Shown here piece by piece: positions 26,123-33,840 of a stretch of 43,775 nucleotides of DNA; positions within the stretch are counted from its first letter, which is position 1, and every line of letters begins with the position of its first letter. Position numbers and translations under genes: made by a program. This DNA is from Actinomadura oligospora ATCC 43269. Lineage in GTDB: Bacteria > Actinomycetota > Actinomycetes > Streptosporangiales > Streptosporangiaceae. The stretch covers positions 11,949-55,723 of the forward strand of contig NZ_KI912413.1 in NCBI RefSeq assembly GCF_000518265.1, read 5' to 3'. Below the pieces are notes generated by a model, which worked only from the letters and a program-made list of their open reading frames with translations, was not told the origin of the DNA and ran no database searches.

Positions 26123-27648
26123 CACGCGCCCCTCCCTCGGCGGCTCGTCCGGGGTAGCGGGCCACGCCGGGAAGACGGGCGCGCCTGACTGGATGCCGAA
26201 CCTGACGCGGATCTCGGCGGCGGCTGAGGCGCTGGTCGAGGCGTCGGCCGGGGTGAAGGTTGGCGAGGAGGCTGCGCCTGCCCGCCCGGCTGCGCCGAAG
26301 GCGACCCGGGATGCGACTGGTAGTACGCGGGCTGCGCCCGGAATGGCCGAGGCCCAGGCTGCCGCGCCTGGCCCCGGCCACCGCCACCCGGTCGCCCTCC
26401 TCCGACGCCCGGCCGTCGCCCTCCTCCACCCCGCCTCCGGCCCGCGCCGCCGAATCGACGGTGGGCACGGTTGACCTGGTAACGGATGTAGAAGAAGGTG
26501 CCCGCCCGGCTGACAGGGCTCCGCGGAGCGGCGCCTTGGACGACCAGATGCCACACCCACACCGGAACGCGCACCAGCACGTACAGCAGGCAGATCACCA
26601 GGACCATGTCCCAGAACTGGCCGTTGTCGCTGAACGCCCTGGACCCGTCCGGCGTGAACAGCACCTCGACCGCGATGAGGAACACCAGCGACTGGACGAC
26701 CTGCGTCAGCAGAACCGCGACCAGGATCCGCCACCACACCCGCGCGATCGCCTCGGTCTGCGGCAGCGCGTGGCACGCCAGCGCCAGGGGAGCCCCGACG
26801 AGCAGCACCATCAGCACCATGACGCGGATCGCGTAGGTGGCCGCCAGGATGCACGCCAAGAACGCCGCGACCAGCACCAGGATCACCAGGAAGACGGCCC
26901 CAGACCTGAGGTGATGGCCGAGCCGGTCGGCCAGGACCTTCGCCGCCGCGTCCGGGTTGACGCCCGGCCCTGCCAGCGCCCGCGCCAGAGCGTTGGCGAA
27001 GTGCACCGGCTGCTCGACGATCTCGCTGCTGAACTCGGCGGTCACGAACGCCACCACCAGCCGGGGCGCGACGTCTTTGACCGAGTAGGACGTCTGCACC
27101 GTCTCGTGCCCCATCAGCAGCAGCCCACCGGCCACCAGCAGCAGCACGAAACAGGCGTCGGCGATCCACAGCGACTGCCGCCACGCGGCCTGGACGCGCG
27201 GAAAGCGGGCGAACTCCGGGGTCTGGATGAGGTTGTCACCCATCCCGCCGAACGCCCACTTGACCGAGGACCGCGCGAGCGACAGGAACCAGGAGTCGAT
27301 CGCGCCGCCGATCTTGCAGGGCATGTCCAGCGGGTCGCACTTCTTGTCGTCCCCGGAATCGGACGAGGAGCCGTCGCCGGGCGACCCACCATCCGAGCCA
27401 GGTGACGACGGGCTTCCTGCCCCGGACGACGGCGGCTGAGGAGAGCCAGAGGGAGACCGGCCGGTCGACGGCTCCAGCGACGGCCTCGGCTCGGGCCCCG
27501 GAGACGGCACGGGATCAGCCGGTTCATCCACCGACACCAGACGCGCCTCCAGCACCGCAGGCCCGTGCAGGACTACGCCCAGCCCGATCAGCACAGAGAC
27601 GACCAGCGGACTGACGACGCACAACCGCGCCCGACACGAGAGCCCCAC
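26122..27648 (-). CDS. VirB6/TrbL-like T4SS channel protein
   Basis: The GTG at 27648 is 2 bases after the pilin stop; the product has 508 residues. It has an N-terminal signal/anchor (8-30), a Pro/Ser/Gly-rich extracellular linker (45-100), and about five membrane helices (160-180, 251-270, 274-292, 305-330, 348-370). A Gly/Arg/Pro/Gln-rich cytoplasmic tail runs from about 395 to the end. The DKKCDPLDMPC segment before the first amphipathic helix is typical of actinobacterial VirB6-like proteins. Such polytopic proteins form the inner part of the transfer channel. The identification rests on topology and operon position, not on a sharp motif. The low-complexity tail is extreme in Gly and Arg and may bind DNA or the ATPases. 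Confidence 0.85.
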   Translation of the reverse strand: MGLSCRARLCVVSPLVVSVLIGLGVVLHGPAVLEARLVSVDEPADPVPSPGPEPRPSLEPSTGRSPSGSPQPPSSGAGSPSSPGSDGGSPGDGSSSDSGDDKKCDPLDMPCKIGGAIDSWFLSLARSSVKWAFGGMGDNLIQTPEFARFPRVQAAWRQSLWIADACFVLLLVAGGLLLMGHETVQTSYSVKDVAPRLVVAFVTAEFSSEIVEQPVHFANALARALAGPGVNPDAAAKVLADRLGHHLRSGAVFLVILVLVAAFLACILAATYAIRVMVLMVLLVGAPLALACHALPQTEAIARVWWRILVAVLLTQVVQSLVFLIAVEVLFTPDGSRAFSDNGQFWDMVLVICLLYVLVRVPVWVWHLVVQGAAPRSPVSRAGTFFYIRYQVNRAHRRFGGAGRRRGGGGRRPGVGGGRPGGGGRGQARQPGPRPFRAQPAYYQSHPGSPSAQPGGQAQPPRQPSPRPTPRPAPQPPPRSASGSASSQARPSSRRGPLPRTSRRGRGA

Positions 27649-27650
27649 GA

Positions 27651-27995
27651 TCAGACCCCCACGATCTTCTTCAGCGCGGACACCAGGACCGGGGCCAGAG
27701 CGGCGATGCCGTAGCCGATCGCGGCGCTGCGCAGCGTGTTCTTGGCCTTGGCCACCTCACCGGGATCACCACCGGCCAGCAGGTACCGCAGGCCGCCGAA
27801 CGTCGCCATCAACGTGGCCAGCCCGACCAGGAACCCGATCAGCCAGGTCCGCAGGTTGTCGATGATCTGCCCCAGCCGCGCCTTGGGGTCGTCCTGACCC
27901 GGCGGCGGCGCGAACGGAACCTGAGCACGCGCGGCCATCGCGACCACCACCAACAGAGCCGCCGCGATCACCAAGACCGCCAGAACCCGCCACAC
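27651..27995 (-). CDS. VirB2-like pilin / small T4SS membrane protein
   Basis: The GTG at 27995 gives 114 residues. Residues 3-22 are a signal-like helix (VLAVLVIAAALLVVVAMA-ARA), followed by a linker and a helix RLGQIIDNLRTWLIG. The second half has two membrane helices around 55-70 and 92-107 with the pilin-type LRYLLAGGDPGEVAKAKNTL between them. This matches TrbC/VirB2-like subunits. The frame is open further up to an ATG at 28277, which has CGGGAG at 6-base spacing. That start would add about 94 Ser-rich residues ahead of the signal, unusual for a pilin, so it is given as an alternative only. It is the first gene of the minus-strand operon; the region upstream should hold the operon promoter. 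Confidence 0.8.
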   Translation of the reverse strand: MWRVLAVLVIAAALLVVVAMAARAQVPFAPPPGQDDPKARLGQIIDNLRTWLIGFLVGLATLMATFGGLRYLLAGGDPGEVAKAKNTLRSAAIGYGIAALAPVLVSALKKIVGV

Positions 27996-28391
27996 CCGCC
28001 GACCATGCCGCGACCACCGCCCACCGCTGGGGCGCAGCAGCCCGCATGGTTTTAGCCGCCCTGCTGGTGACGACAGCGAGTCGATCGCCAGTCCCGGACT
28101 TGAAGAAACCTCACTCGCCCGGTCGGAAGAGCACTTCTGCGACGGAGACAGATCGACGCGTTCACGGCCTCCCAGTGCCAGAGCATCCGCCTTGTCGGCC
28201 GACGGCCGGAACGCGCACTCCGAAGTGTCCAGCGGAGAACTGGAGTACTCGCCACCGGCTGAGAAAACGAAGGCCATCAGATGCTCCCGACGACAGGAAA
28301 TGCGTCTCGGTCACCTGTCTAGGAGTCGCCATTGGCAGATCTCTGGCACCACTGATCCCCACCGACGGGACCACGCACCCGCAGAAGGTCC

Positions 28392-28473
28392 GCCAGAGGC
28401 TCACACCACGCCGTTCGCGGGGCTGCCAACGACCCGCCAGAGCCGCCTCACGGCTGCCAGAGCACCGCCAGAC
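28392..28473. repeat. Four GCCAGA repeats in the divergent intergenic region
   Basis: The gap 27996-28600 separates the leftward transfer operon from rightward cargo and holds no convincing gene. It contains GCCAGAG at 28392, 28436 and 28456 and GCCAGAC at 28467. Start-to-start distances are 44, 20 and 11, close to whole turns of the helix, so all lie on about one DNA face. They could be operator half-sites or an accessory site near an oriT. Related CAGAGCCCCC units occur in tandem at 31161-31180. Confidence 0.35.
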
Positions 28474-28600
28474 ACCGGTGATGGCCTGGGCTCAAGCGTC
28501 CACCAGCGAACTCGCGCCGACCCTCCGCGTATCACCCGCGGCGGTTCGCGGCCGAGATTCAGCGGGCGGACATGAGACCCACGAGAAGGACACGCGAACC

Positions 28601-29188
28601 ATGAGCAAGACACTCCACCCGGAACTGGCCAAGCATCACCACAGCGACACCGGCACCTTCGTCTTCAGCCCGCCCGTCACCAGCAACCACAAATCCGAAA
28701 CCACACAGAGCGACCCGGCAATCCGCGTTCTGGCGCTCGACACCAGCCCGCAGGCATCCGCCCTTCTGATGCTCTCGGTCGACGGCGACATCCCGAAATT
28801 CGACCTCGCCATGTACACCGACCGCCCCGCCGATCGGCCGCGCATGTTCGCCCACCTGGCCGTCATTCAGCAGCGCGCCATCAAAGCCGGAATCCCGATC
28901 CTGCGCGTACCGGCCACCGGCCCCGCCGAACCCGCCATCCACGACAAGATCCGCGAGATCCTCGGCTTCCCGGTGCCGCGTCCCGTCCCGCCCGGCGTCC
29001 ACGCCGAACTCGCCTGGCCCGTCAGCCTCGACACCATTCACCAGGCCACCGACTCCACCCAGCGCTTCGTCCAGCACACCTTCCCGCTGCTGGACCTCGG
29101 CTGGGCCCTCGGCGACTGCCAGGGCTACCTGCGCTCCCTCAGACTCGACGCACCCAAGCACGACCTCCTCGGGCGGGAACCGTCATGA
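28601..29188 (+). CDS. Degenerate PP-loop (PAPS-reductase-like) protein
   Basis: The ATG at 28601 (AAGGA 10 bases upstream) gives 195 residues. From residue 42 it follows the PP-loop proteins common on actinobacterial phages and ICEs. In those, an opening like RVLSLGAGVQSTALLLL is followed by DG-IPKPD-AIFADT; here it is RVLALDTSPQASALLML, then DGDIPKFDLAMYTD. The C-terminal part, KIREILGFP, then RPVPPGVHAEL, and FPLLDLGWALGDCQGYLR (162-179), matches the end of that family. Two things are lost: the Gly-rich ATP loop is replaced by DTSPQAS, and the middle segment that normally carries a CTREYK-type motif is absent. ATP pyrophosphatase activity is therefore unlikely. It may be a decaying cargo gene or a repurposed fold. 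The frame is intact. Confidence 0.65.
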   Translation: MSKTLHPELAKHHHSDTGTFVFSPPVTSNHKSETTQSDPAIRVLALDTSPQASALLMLSVDGDIPKFDLAMYTDRPADRPRMFAHLAVIQQRAIKAGIPILRVPATGPAEPAIHDKIREILGFPVPRPVPPGVHAELAWPVSLDTIHQATDSTQRFVQHTFPLLDLGWALGDCQGYLRSLRLDAPKHDLLGREPS

Positions 29189-29261
29189 CCATCCCCTACG
29201 GCGCAACCTTCCGTCTGGGCTGGTACTCATGAAGCTGAGCCGCTCAATGCGTCGGGTACCG

Positions 29262-30077
29262 TCACACGGCCCAGCGGCGAAAACCTCCCTCGGAGTTGAT
29301 CACCTGCCCGGTGATCCAGGCGCTGTCATCACTGGCCAGCCACGAAACCAAGCGGGCAACATCAGCCGGACGGCCCCAGCGTCCCTGCGGGAGAGCACGC
29401 CCTACTCGCTCGGTGAGGTCGGGGTCTGCCCAGCCGGTGTCGACGGGCCCGGGATTGACCGCGTTCACCGTGATTCCCCGGCCGATGAGCGCGTCGGACA
29501 AGCTGAGGGTCATCTGGTGGATGGCGCCCTTGCTGATGGCATATGGCAACTCCTGGCTCATGGGGCCCAGATGCTGTCCCGAGGTGAACAAGTTGATCCG
29601 GCCGCCGGCCCGGTCATCGTTGTGAACGGCCGCGAACGCCTGAGTCAGCAGAACGCTGGCCCTGGCGTTCACCGCCCAGGTCAGATCCAGTTCGGCCGCG
29701 GTGACCTCGGCAAGGTTCTGGCTCGAGCTGCGGGCGTGGTTGGCGACCAGCACATCCATCGTGCCGAACGCCTCCACCGCAGCGTTCACCACCAGCTGAG
29801 GCGCCTGGGCGTCGGCGAAGTCGGCGGCGACATGCCGCAGACGAGGTCCCTCGCAACCCAGCAGCTCCACGATCCCGGAATCCCCTCCGAGATCGGCGCC
29901 CCAGGGTTGGTCGGCATCATGCGGCGACCACGAATGCACCAGCACGGAGGCACCAGCAGCGAGCAGCTCAGCGGCCACCGCGAAACCGATCCCCGCTCTG
30001 CGGCTGACTCCGGTCACCACAGCGACCCGGCCGTCCAGTGCGCCGACCGACGATTCTCCCACTTCACTGCCATGCAC
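29262..30077 (-). CDS. SDR-family NAD(P)-dependent oxidoreductase
   Basis: This 271-residue protein is a classical short-chain dehydrogenase. The cofactor site is VAVVTGVSRRAGIGFAVA (Rossmann Gly motif) near residues 18-35. VLVANHARSSS stands in the NAG position. The catalytic Ser lies in INLFTSGQ, 13 residues before Tyr in PYAISKG. The end has INSEGGFRRW, the usual C-terminal strand. It would reduce or oxidise a carbonyl or alcohol in the cytosol with NAD(P)(H); the substrate cannot be told. The ATG at 30077 has GGAG close upstream. It is transcribed opposite to the flanking PP-loop and methyltransferase genes, so it is probably independent cargo rather than part of the element's core. Confidence 0.9.
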   Translation of the reverse strand: MHGSEVGESSVGALDGRVAVVTGVSRRAGIGFAVAAELLAAGASVLVHSWSPHDADQPWGADLGGDSGIVELLGCEGPRLRHVAADFADAQAPQLVVNAAVEAFGTMDVLVANHARSSSQNLAEVTAAELDLTWAVNARASVLLTQAFAAVHNDDRAGGRINLFTSGQHLGPMSQELPYAISKGAIHQMTLSLSDALIGRGITVNAVNPGPVDTGWADPDLTERVGRALPQGRWGRPADVARLVSWLASDDSAWITGQVINSEGGFRRWAV

Positions 30078-30202
30078 TCCGCGAACGTTAGCCGCGGGCT
30101 ACACCGCACGCTGAGCAGTTTCCCCAGGAAACGGCGTCCTCCCACACCATGCTGCCTTCGCATTGAACCGGACAACGGCGCCCTCGCTGGAGATGAACCA
30201 CG

Positions 30203-31108
30203 ATGAGACGGCCCTATTGGCGCAACGACACCGTGACCCTCCACCTTGGCGAGGCGCGGCAGATTCTGGCGGGCCTGCCGGATCACACAGTCGACTGTGT
30301 GATCACCCGCCCGCCTGTCTACCGCCCCGGTGGCAACCCAATGGCAGGGCGCATCGGAAGTGAGGAAACGTCTGCCGCCTACCTGGTTGCCTTGCGGCAG
30401 GTGTTCGCCGAGATCTACCGCGTTCTTGCCGCTGACGGCACCTGCTGGATCAGCCTCCGCGACCACCGCCCTTCCCCTGCCGCCGGACGCGGCAACGCCA
30501 GCGGCACCAGCGGCGGTAGCCTGCTCGGCTTGCCCTGGCAGCTTGCCCTCAGTCTGCGCGCGGACGGCTGGATCATCCGCGACGCGATCGTCTGCCTCTG
30601 CCCCACCTCATCCCCGGACGGCGGCTGCTTCGCTGGCCAGTACGAAACGCTGTTCGCACTGGCCAAACAGCACAGCCACTGGTTCGCTCCACCGCGTGGC
30701 GACGAAGGCCACCACGGATGCCGCACCCCACGCCGCCCCAACACCCACTGCGGCCTATGGCCGCTCCCGACCGTCCGTCTCCACGACGGGCGGCACCAAC
30801 CAGACGTGTTGCCACCGAGACGGCAACACAGGGAAGTCAGTGGCAACACCAGCGGAAATACCTGGACCTCCGCTGCCGCACCATCCGGCGGTCGACCCTC
30901 GATGGGAATCCCGGTTGGCATCTCGATTCGTTGCGTTGCCGCTGGATGCCGTCCTGGTGGCACGGTGCTGGATCCGTTCGCAGGAACCGGCAACGTCGGC
31001 GTCTCGGCGCGGCACCTCGGACGCCGCTTCATCGGCAGCGAACTGAGCCCCTGCCGCCTGAACGCCACCGACCACCGCAACCTGCCACCGGTCGACTGGA
31101 ATGGCTAA
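30203..31108 (+). CDS. DNA methyltransferase with altered catalytic motif
   Basis: The 301-residue frame from the ATG at 30203 resembles N4-cytosine/N6-adenine methyltransferases found on actinobacterial mobile elements. It has LHLGEARQILAGLPDHTVDC at the start and an SAM-site block near the end, GGTVLDPFAGTGNVGVSARH (FAGTG at residues 259-263), then LGRRFIGSEL. Motif IV, normally SPPY, reads TRPPVY (residues 35-40): the first Ser has become Arg and the Tyr at the PPY position is Val. The middle (about 165-235) is poorly conserved and Arg/His-rich. It is probably inactive or weakly active. If active, it would protect the element from restriction. It overlaps the next small gene by 8 bases, so it may share a transcript with the integrase. 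Confidence 0.75.
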   Translation: MRRPYWRNDTVTLHLGEARQILAGLPDHTVDCVITRPPVYRPGGNPMAGRIGSEETSAAYLVALRQVFAEIYRVLAADGTCWISLRDHRPSPAAGRGNASGTSGGSLLGLPWQLALSLRADGWIIRDAIVCLCPTSSPDGGCFAGQYETLFALAKQHSHWFAPPRGDEGHHGCRTPRRPNTHCGLWPLPTVRLHDGRHQPDVLPPRRQHREVSGNTSGNTWTSAAAPSGGRPSMGIPVGISIRCVAAGCRPGGTVLDPFAGTGNVGVSARHLGRRFIGSELSPCRLNATDHRNLPPVDWNG

Positions 31109-31346
31109 AGCGGCACAAGAGCCCCGCAGCGGACCCGCCACAAGGCCACATGTCCCTTGCCAGAGCCCCCCAGAGCCCCCTTCGCCTTCCTACGATGACA
31201 AGCCCGGACGACGTCGTCGACGCTCCCTGGAATCGCGGGTCGAGTTCGTCACCGTCGCCGACGCCGCGGGTGATGAGCTCGACGCACGACAGAACGCCGC
31301 GATCCTGGAGGTCCTACGATGGCTGATCAGGCAGCGGGGAACGTGA
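31101..31346 (+). CDS. Small integrase-linked protein
   Basis: The ATG at 31101 overlaps the methyltransferase stop, and the frame's end overlaps the integrase start by 28 bases, so the three are probably co-translated. The 81-residue product is basic and Pro-rich at first. It ends in a helix-rich block, RVEFVTVADAAGDELDARQN then AAILEVLRWLI. I remember similar short proteins directly upstream of serine integrases in other actinobacterial elements. Its function is unknown; a recombination directionality factor is possible because of its place and size, but no such motif is visible. A tandem 10-base repeat (CAGAGCCCCC twice, 31161-31180) lies within the frame. Confidence 0.6.
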   Translation: MAKAAQEPRSGPATRPHVPCQSPPEPPSPSYDDKPGRRRRRSLESRVEFVTVADAAGDELDARQNAAILEVLRWLIRQRGT

Positions 31347-33283
31347 GATTTCCCTGGCAAGAGTCCGAGGACGTCGACGCCGCGGTGGAAGCCACCGGCA
31401 TGGCGATGCCGGTGGCTTGGCTGGGCCGCACCTCTACCGATGATCAACAGGACCCGACTCTCTCCCTGCCACGCCAGCTCAACAGTGCCCGCAGTGCGTT
31501 GCCCGCCAACTGCACGATCGTCGCGCACTTCTACGACGTCGAATCCGGCCGGATGGCCATCGAGGATCGGGGCCGCGGGCACGCGCACGAGGCGTTCGAT
31601 ATCCCCATCGCACGTGACGGCGGCATTCAGGATCTGCTCGCCGAGGCCAAGCGCCCCGACCGCCGGTTTCTGGCGGTGGTGTGTGAGTCGGTGGAGCGGG
31701 TCGCACGCCGCACCTACTTCGGCACCAAGATCGAGTATGAGCTGGAGCAGGCCGGGGTCATGCTGCTCGCCGCCGACGAGCCCATTCCCGACTTCGGCAA
31801 GCCCTCCACAGGGCGAGCGCGGAAGCGCGCGACCCCGACTCTCACCCGTCGGGTCAAGCAGGCCGTCGCCGAGTGGTACGTGCTGCAGATGCTGGAGCTG
31901 TCTTGGGACGCCTTCTGCGAGCACACGGAGCAGGGATGGAACGTCGGCAAGCCTTGTTACGGCTACAGGGCCAAGAAGGTCCCGCACCCGGTCGCGGCCA
32001 AACGTGCTCAGGGGTGCACCAAGTCCCGACTGATCCCGCATCCGGTCGAGGGGCCCACCGTCACCAAGATCTTCGAGATCCGCGCAGTTCTCCGACTCGG
32101 CTATGACGCCATCGCTGACCGGCTCAACGCCGATCCTGAGAGGTACCCCCCGCCGACGCCGGTTGACCCGCGCCGGGCTTTGGGGCGGTGGAGCGGGTCG
32201 GCTATCCGGGAGATCCTTGTCAACCCCAAGTACACCGGTTACATGGTGTGGAACCGTCGCGCGACCAAGAAGGGCGGACGCTGCAATCCGCCGAACGAAT
32301 GGGTCTGGTCCCAGCAGCCAGTCCATGAACCCCTGGTGACCAAGGTGCGCTTCCAAGAAGTCACGCCGATCGGCAAGGCCCGTCAAGGATCGCGGTCCGT
32401 GGCCAGGGCGAATCACCAGCCGCAAACTCGTCGCGTCTATCAGCTGCGCTCCTACGTGATCTGCGAGCTGTGTGATCGCCGAATGCATGGCAAGACGAGG
32501 AAGCAGATCATGTACCACGTGTGCGAGCCGGACCGTCGTCACCATCGTGACCGCCGCCAGTGGTATGCCGACCACCCCATGGCCTTGTGGGTGCGAGAGG
32601 ACGACCTTATGAAGGTCGTGGAAGAGGTGTTCGCCGACCACATCTTGGGGCCCCAACGTCAAGCCGCACTACGGCGCGCGCTCGCCTCTTCTGAGCCCTC
32701 CCCACCTGCTGGCCATGAGCGGTTGAAGAACGAGATCGCCGAACTAGAGCGGCGGTGCGACAACCTGGTGACGCAGATCGAGGACTTCAGGTCGACTGGG
32801 GACGAAGAGATCGACGCGGAACTCAGGGAGCGGCTCCGTGTCCGCTACGCCGAGGCGGCTCGGCAGCGTAGGCAGAAGGCTTCCGAGCTCACATCGATGG
32901 ATTCCGGGGCGACGGCGAACTCCCAGGATGATCCTGCGCTTCTGGCGGAGCTTCCGAACGTGTCCGTGGCGCTCTGGAAGCTCCCCGATGGTCTGCGGAG
33001 GGAACTGTTCGACAGCTTCAACCTTCAGCTTCGTTACCGGTACTTGGAGCATGAAGTGACCGTCCGAATCACGGTGAAGGAGAGCGCAATGCCGACGATC
33101 AAAGCGCTGATCGAGCGATCGACCGCCCCGGACGACGGTGAGGCACCCCCTGATCCGGTCACCCCTCTTCCTGGTGCCTTGCCGGGGGCACCACACACAG
33201 GGGAACCGCCCGCCCGACCACCGGCGCGGGCGGTTCGCGTTATGGCGGATGCCGGGATCACGTCGTCAGCGACGCGGGCCTGA
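31319..33283 (+). CDS. Large serine recombinase (integrase)
   Basis: The ATG at 31319 has GGAGG 7 bases upstream. The 654-residue product begins with a resolvase-type catalytic domain: the nucleophile is Ser39 in GRTSTDDQQD, with further active-site segments FYDVESGR and SVERVARRTYFGTKIE. The recombinase domain contains GYDAIADRLNAD and NPKYTGYMVWNRRATKKGG. A zinc ribbon starts at Cys382/Cys385 (ICELCDRRM), then a coiled coil follows at about 465-530 and a beta end near 570-600. It would integrate and excise the element between attP and attB. The last ~45 residues are Pro/Ala-rich, unlike the family, and cross a strong hairpin at 33203. They look like read-through into foreign sequence after loss of the original stop. 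Confidence 0.93.
   Translation: MADQAAGNVRFPWQESEDVDAAVEATGMAMPVAWLGRTSTDDQQDPTLSLPRQLNSARSALPANCTIVAHFYDVESGRMAIEDRGRGHAHEAFDIPIARDGGIQDLLAEAKRPDRRFLAVVCESVERVARRTYFGTKIEYELEQAGVMLLAADEPIPDFGKPSTGRARKRATPTLTRRVKQAVAEWYVLQMLELSWDAFCEHTEQGWNVGKPCYGYRAKKVPHPVAAKRAQGCTKSRLIPHPVEGPTVTKIFEIRAVLRLGYDAIADRLNADPERYPPPTPVDPRRALGRWSGSAIREILVNPKYTGYMVWNRRATKKGGRCNPPNEWVWSQQPVHEPLVTKVRFQEVTPIGKARQGSRSVARANHQPQTRRVYQLRSYVICELCDRRMHGKTRKQIMYHVCEPDRRHHRDRRQWYADHPMALWVREDDLMKVVEEVFADHILGPQRQAALRRALASSEPSPPAGHERLKNEIAELERRCDNLVTQIEDFRSTGDEEIDAELRERLRVRYAEAARQRRQKASELTSMDSGATANSQDDPALLAELPNVSVALWKLPDGLRRELFDSFNLQLRYRYLEHEVTVRITVKESAMPTIKALIERSTAPDDGEAPPDPVTPLPGALPGAPHTGEPPARPPARAVRVMADAGITSSATRA
33203..33236. 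terminator. Hairpin inside the integrase 3' end
   Basis: GAACCGCCCGC (33203-33213) pairs perfectly with GCGGGCGGTTC (33226-33236); a further CCG/CGG extends it past a bulge. It lies within the last codons of the integrase frame and just before the relic recombinase on the other strand, so it could serve as a shared terminator for two converging genes. Confidence 0.5.
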
Positions 33284-33600
33284 TCTTCGATGGTGGCCCC
33301 GGTCAAGGTCACCCGGCATTGAGCGACGCGTGTGCGCTTGTCAAAGCTGATCTCCAGACGGAAGGCGTCGAACAGCTTCCGCGTGATGGAGTCGGGCAGC
33401 AGGCTGATGTCGACCGGCCCGGCGGGCAGCACGTCGAGGAGCTCGGGTGAATGCTGCGGCGGCAGGGCCGCCTCCAGTTCGGCGAGCTCCGTCCGTTTGG
33501 CTTCCCGGTCGGCGGCCAGCTCCAGAGACCGGATCTTGATCAGGCGCAGCGCGCCCAAACGTTCACGGAACTCCAGCGGTCGAGCGGCGGCTGGGAGGCG
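33240..33600 (-). pseudogene. Relic of a second serine recombinase, C-terminal part
   Basis: Read on the minus strand, the frame shows the tail of another large serine recombinase: a coiled coil (LELAADREAKRTELAELEAA), then SPELLDVLPAGPVDISLLPD and ITRKLFDAFRLEISFDKRTR. It ends in a strand block CRVTLTGATIEDQARV. The intact integrase has the equivalent LRRELFDSFNLQLRYR at its own end but is clearly a different sequence. No catalytic domain, recombinase domain or zinc ribbon precedes it; upstream of about 33600 the frame is unrelated. It faces the intact integrase tail to tail. It is probably what is left of an earlier element at the same place. Confidence 0.75.
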
Positions 33601-33628
33601 ATCCCAACAGCAGGAACGCGAGTGATCA

Positions 33629-33663
33629 CGAGACCCCTGAGCTTCTCTGCTCGCGGGGTCTCG
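33629..33663. terminator. Hairpin beyond the relic recombinase
   Basis: CGAGACCCC (33629-33637) and GGGGTCTCG (33655-33663) pair over 9 bp, with an inner GAGC/GCTC pairing. It marks the border where recombinase similarity ends, and could be a terminator or a junction structure. Confidence 0.45.
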
Positions 33664-33791
33664 CCGTGACTCGCTGAGGGGCGGGCCCGGCCTGCACACG
33701 TGGAGCCGCACGCGGGGCGGAGAGGCTCGTCGTACTCGTCCGCCTCCGCGCGCGCGGAGCCCTGCTTCCGCTTCTGCTTGTGGGGTGGTGT

Positions 33792-33835
33792 GTGCCGCAC
33801 CCCCGACGGGGTCGGGGAAGAGGACCGTGCGGCAC
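33792..33835 (-). terminator. Nested hairpin after the gene at 33841
   Basis: The outer stem GTGCCGCAC (33792-33800) with GTGCGGCAC (33827-33835) encloses an inner stem CCCCGAC/GTCGGGG (33801-33807 and 33811-33817). It begins 6 bases beyond the stop of the minus-strand gene 33841-34245, so a terminator for that gene is the simplest reading. Confidence 0.65.
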
Positions 33836-33840
33836 GCGGT

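Noticed and set aside
27996..28277. N-terminal extension of the pilin-like gene to the ATG at 28277
   Set aside because: It has a fair ribosome-binding site, but it would place about 94 Ser-rich residues ahead of the signal peptide. Kept only as an alternative start.
29185..29232. 15-codon frame overlapping the PP-loop gene stop as ATGA
   Set aside because: Too short to judge, and the next frame it couples to is only the antisense of the SDR gene.
29229..30206. 325-codon plus-strand frame over the SDR gene
   Set aside because: Antisense of a textbook short-chain dehydrogenase with its cofactor and catalytic motifs on the minus strand.
33600..33711. Upstream part of the relic recombinase frame
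   Set aside because: The first ~35 residues of the open frame have no recombinase pattern and cross a hairpin; probably unrelated sequence in frame by chance.
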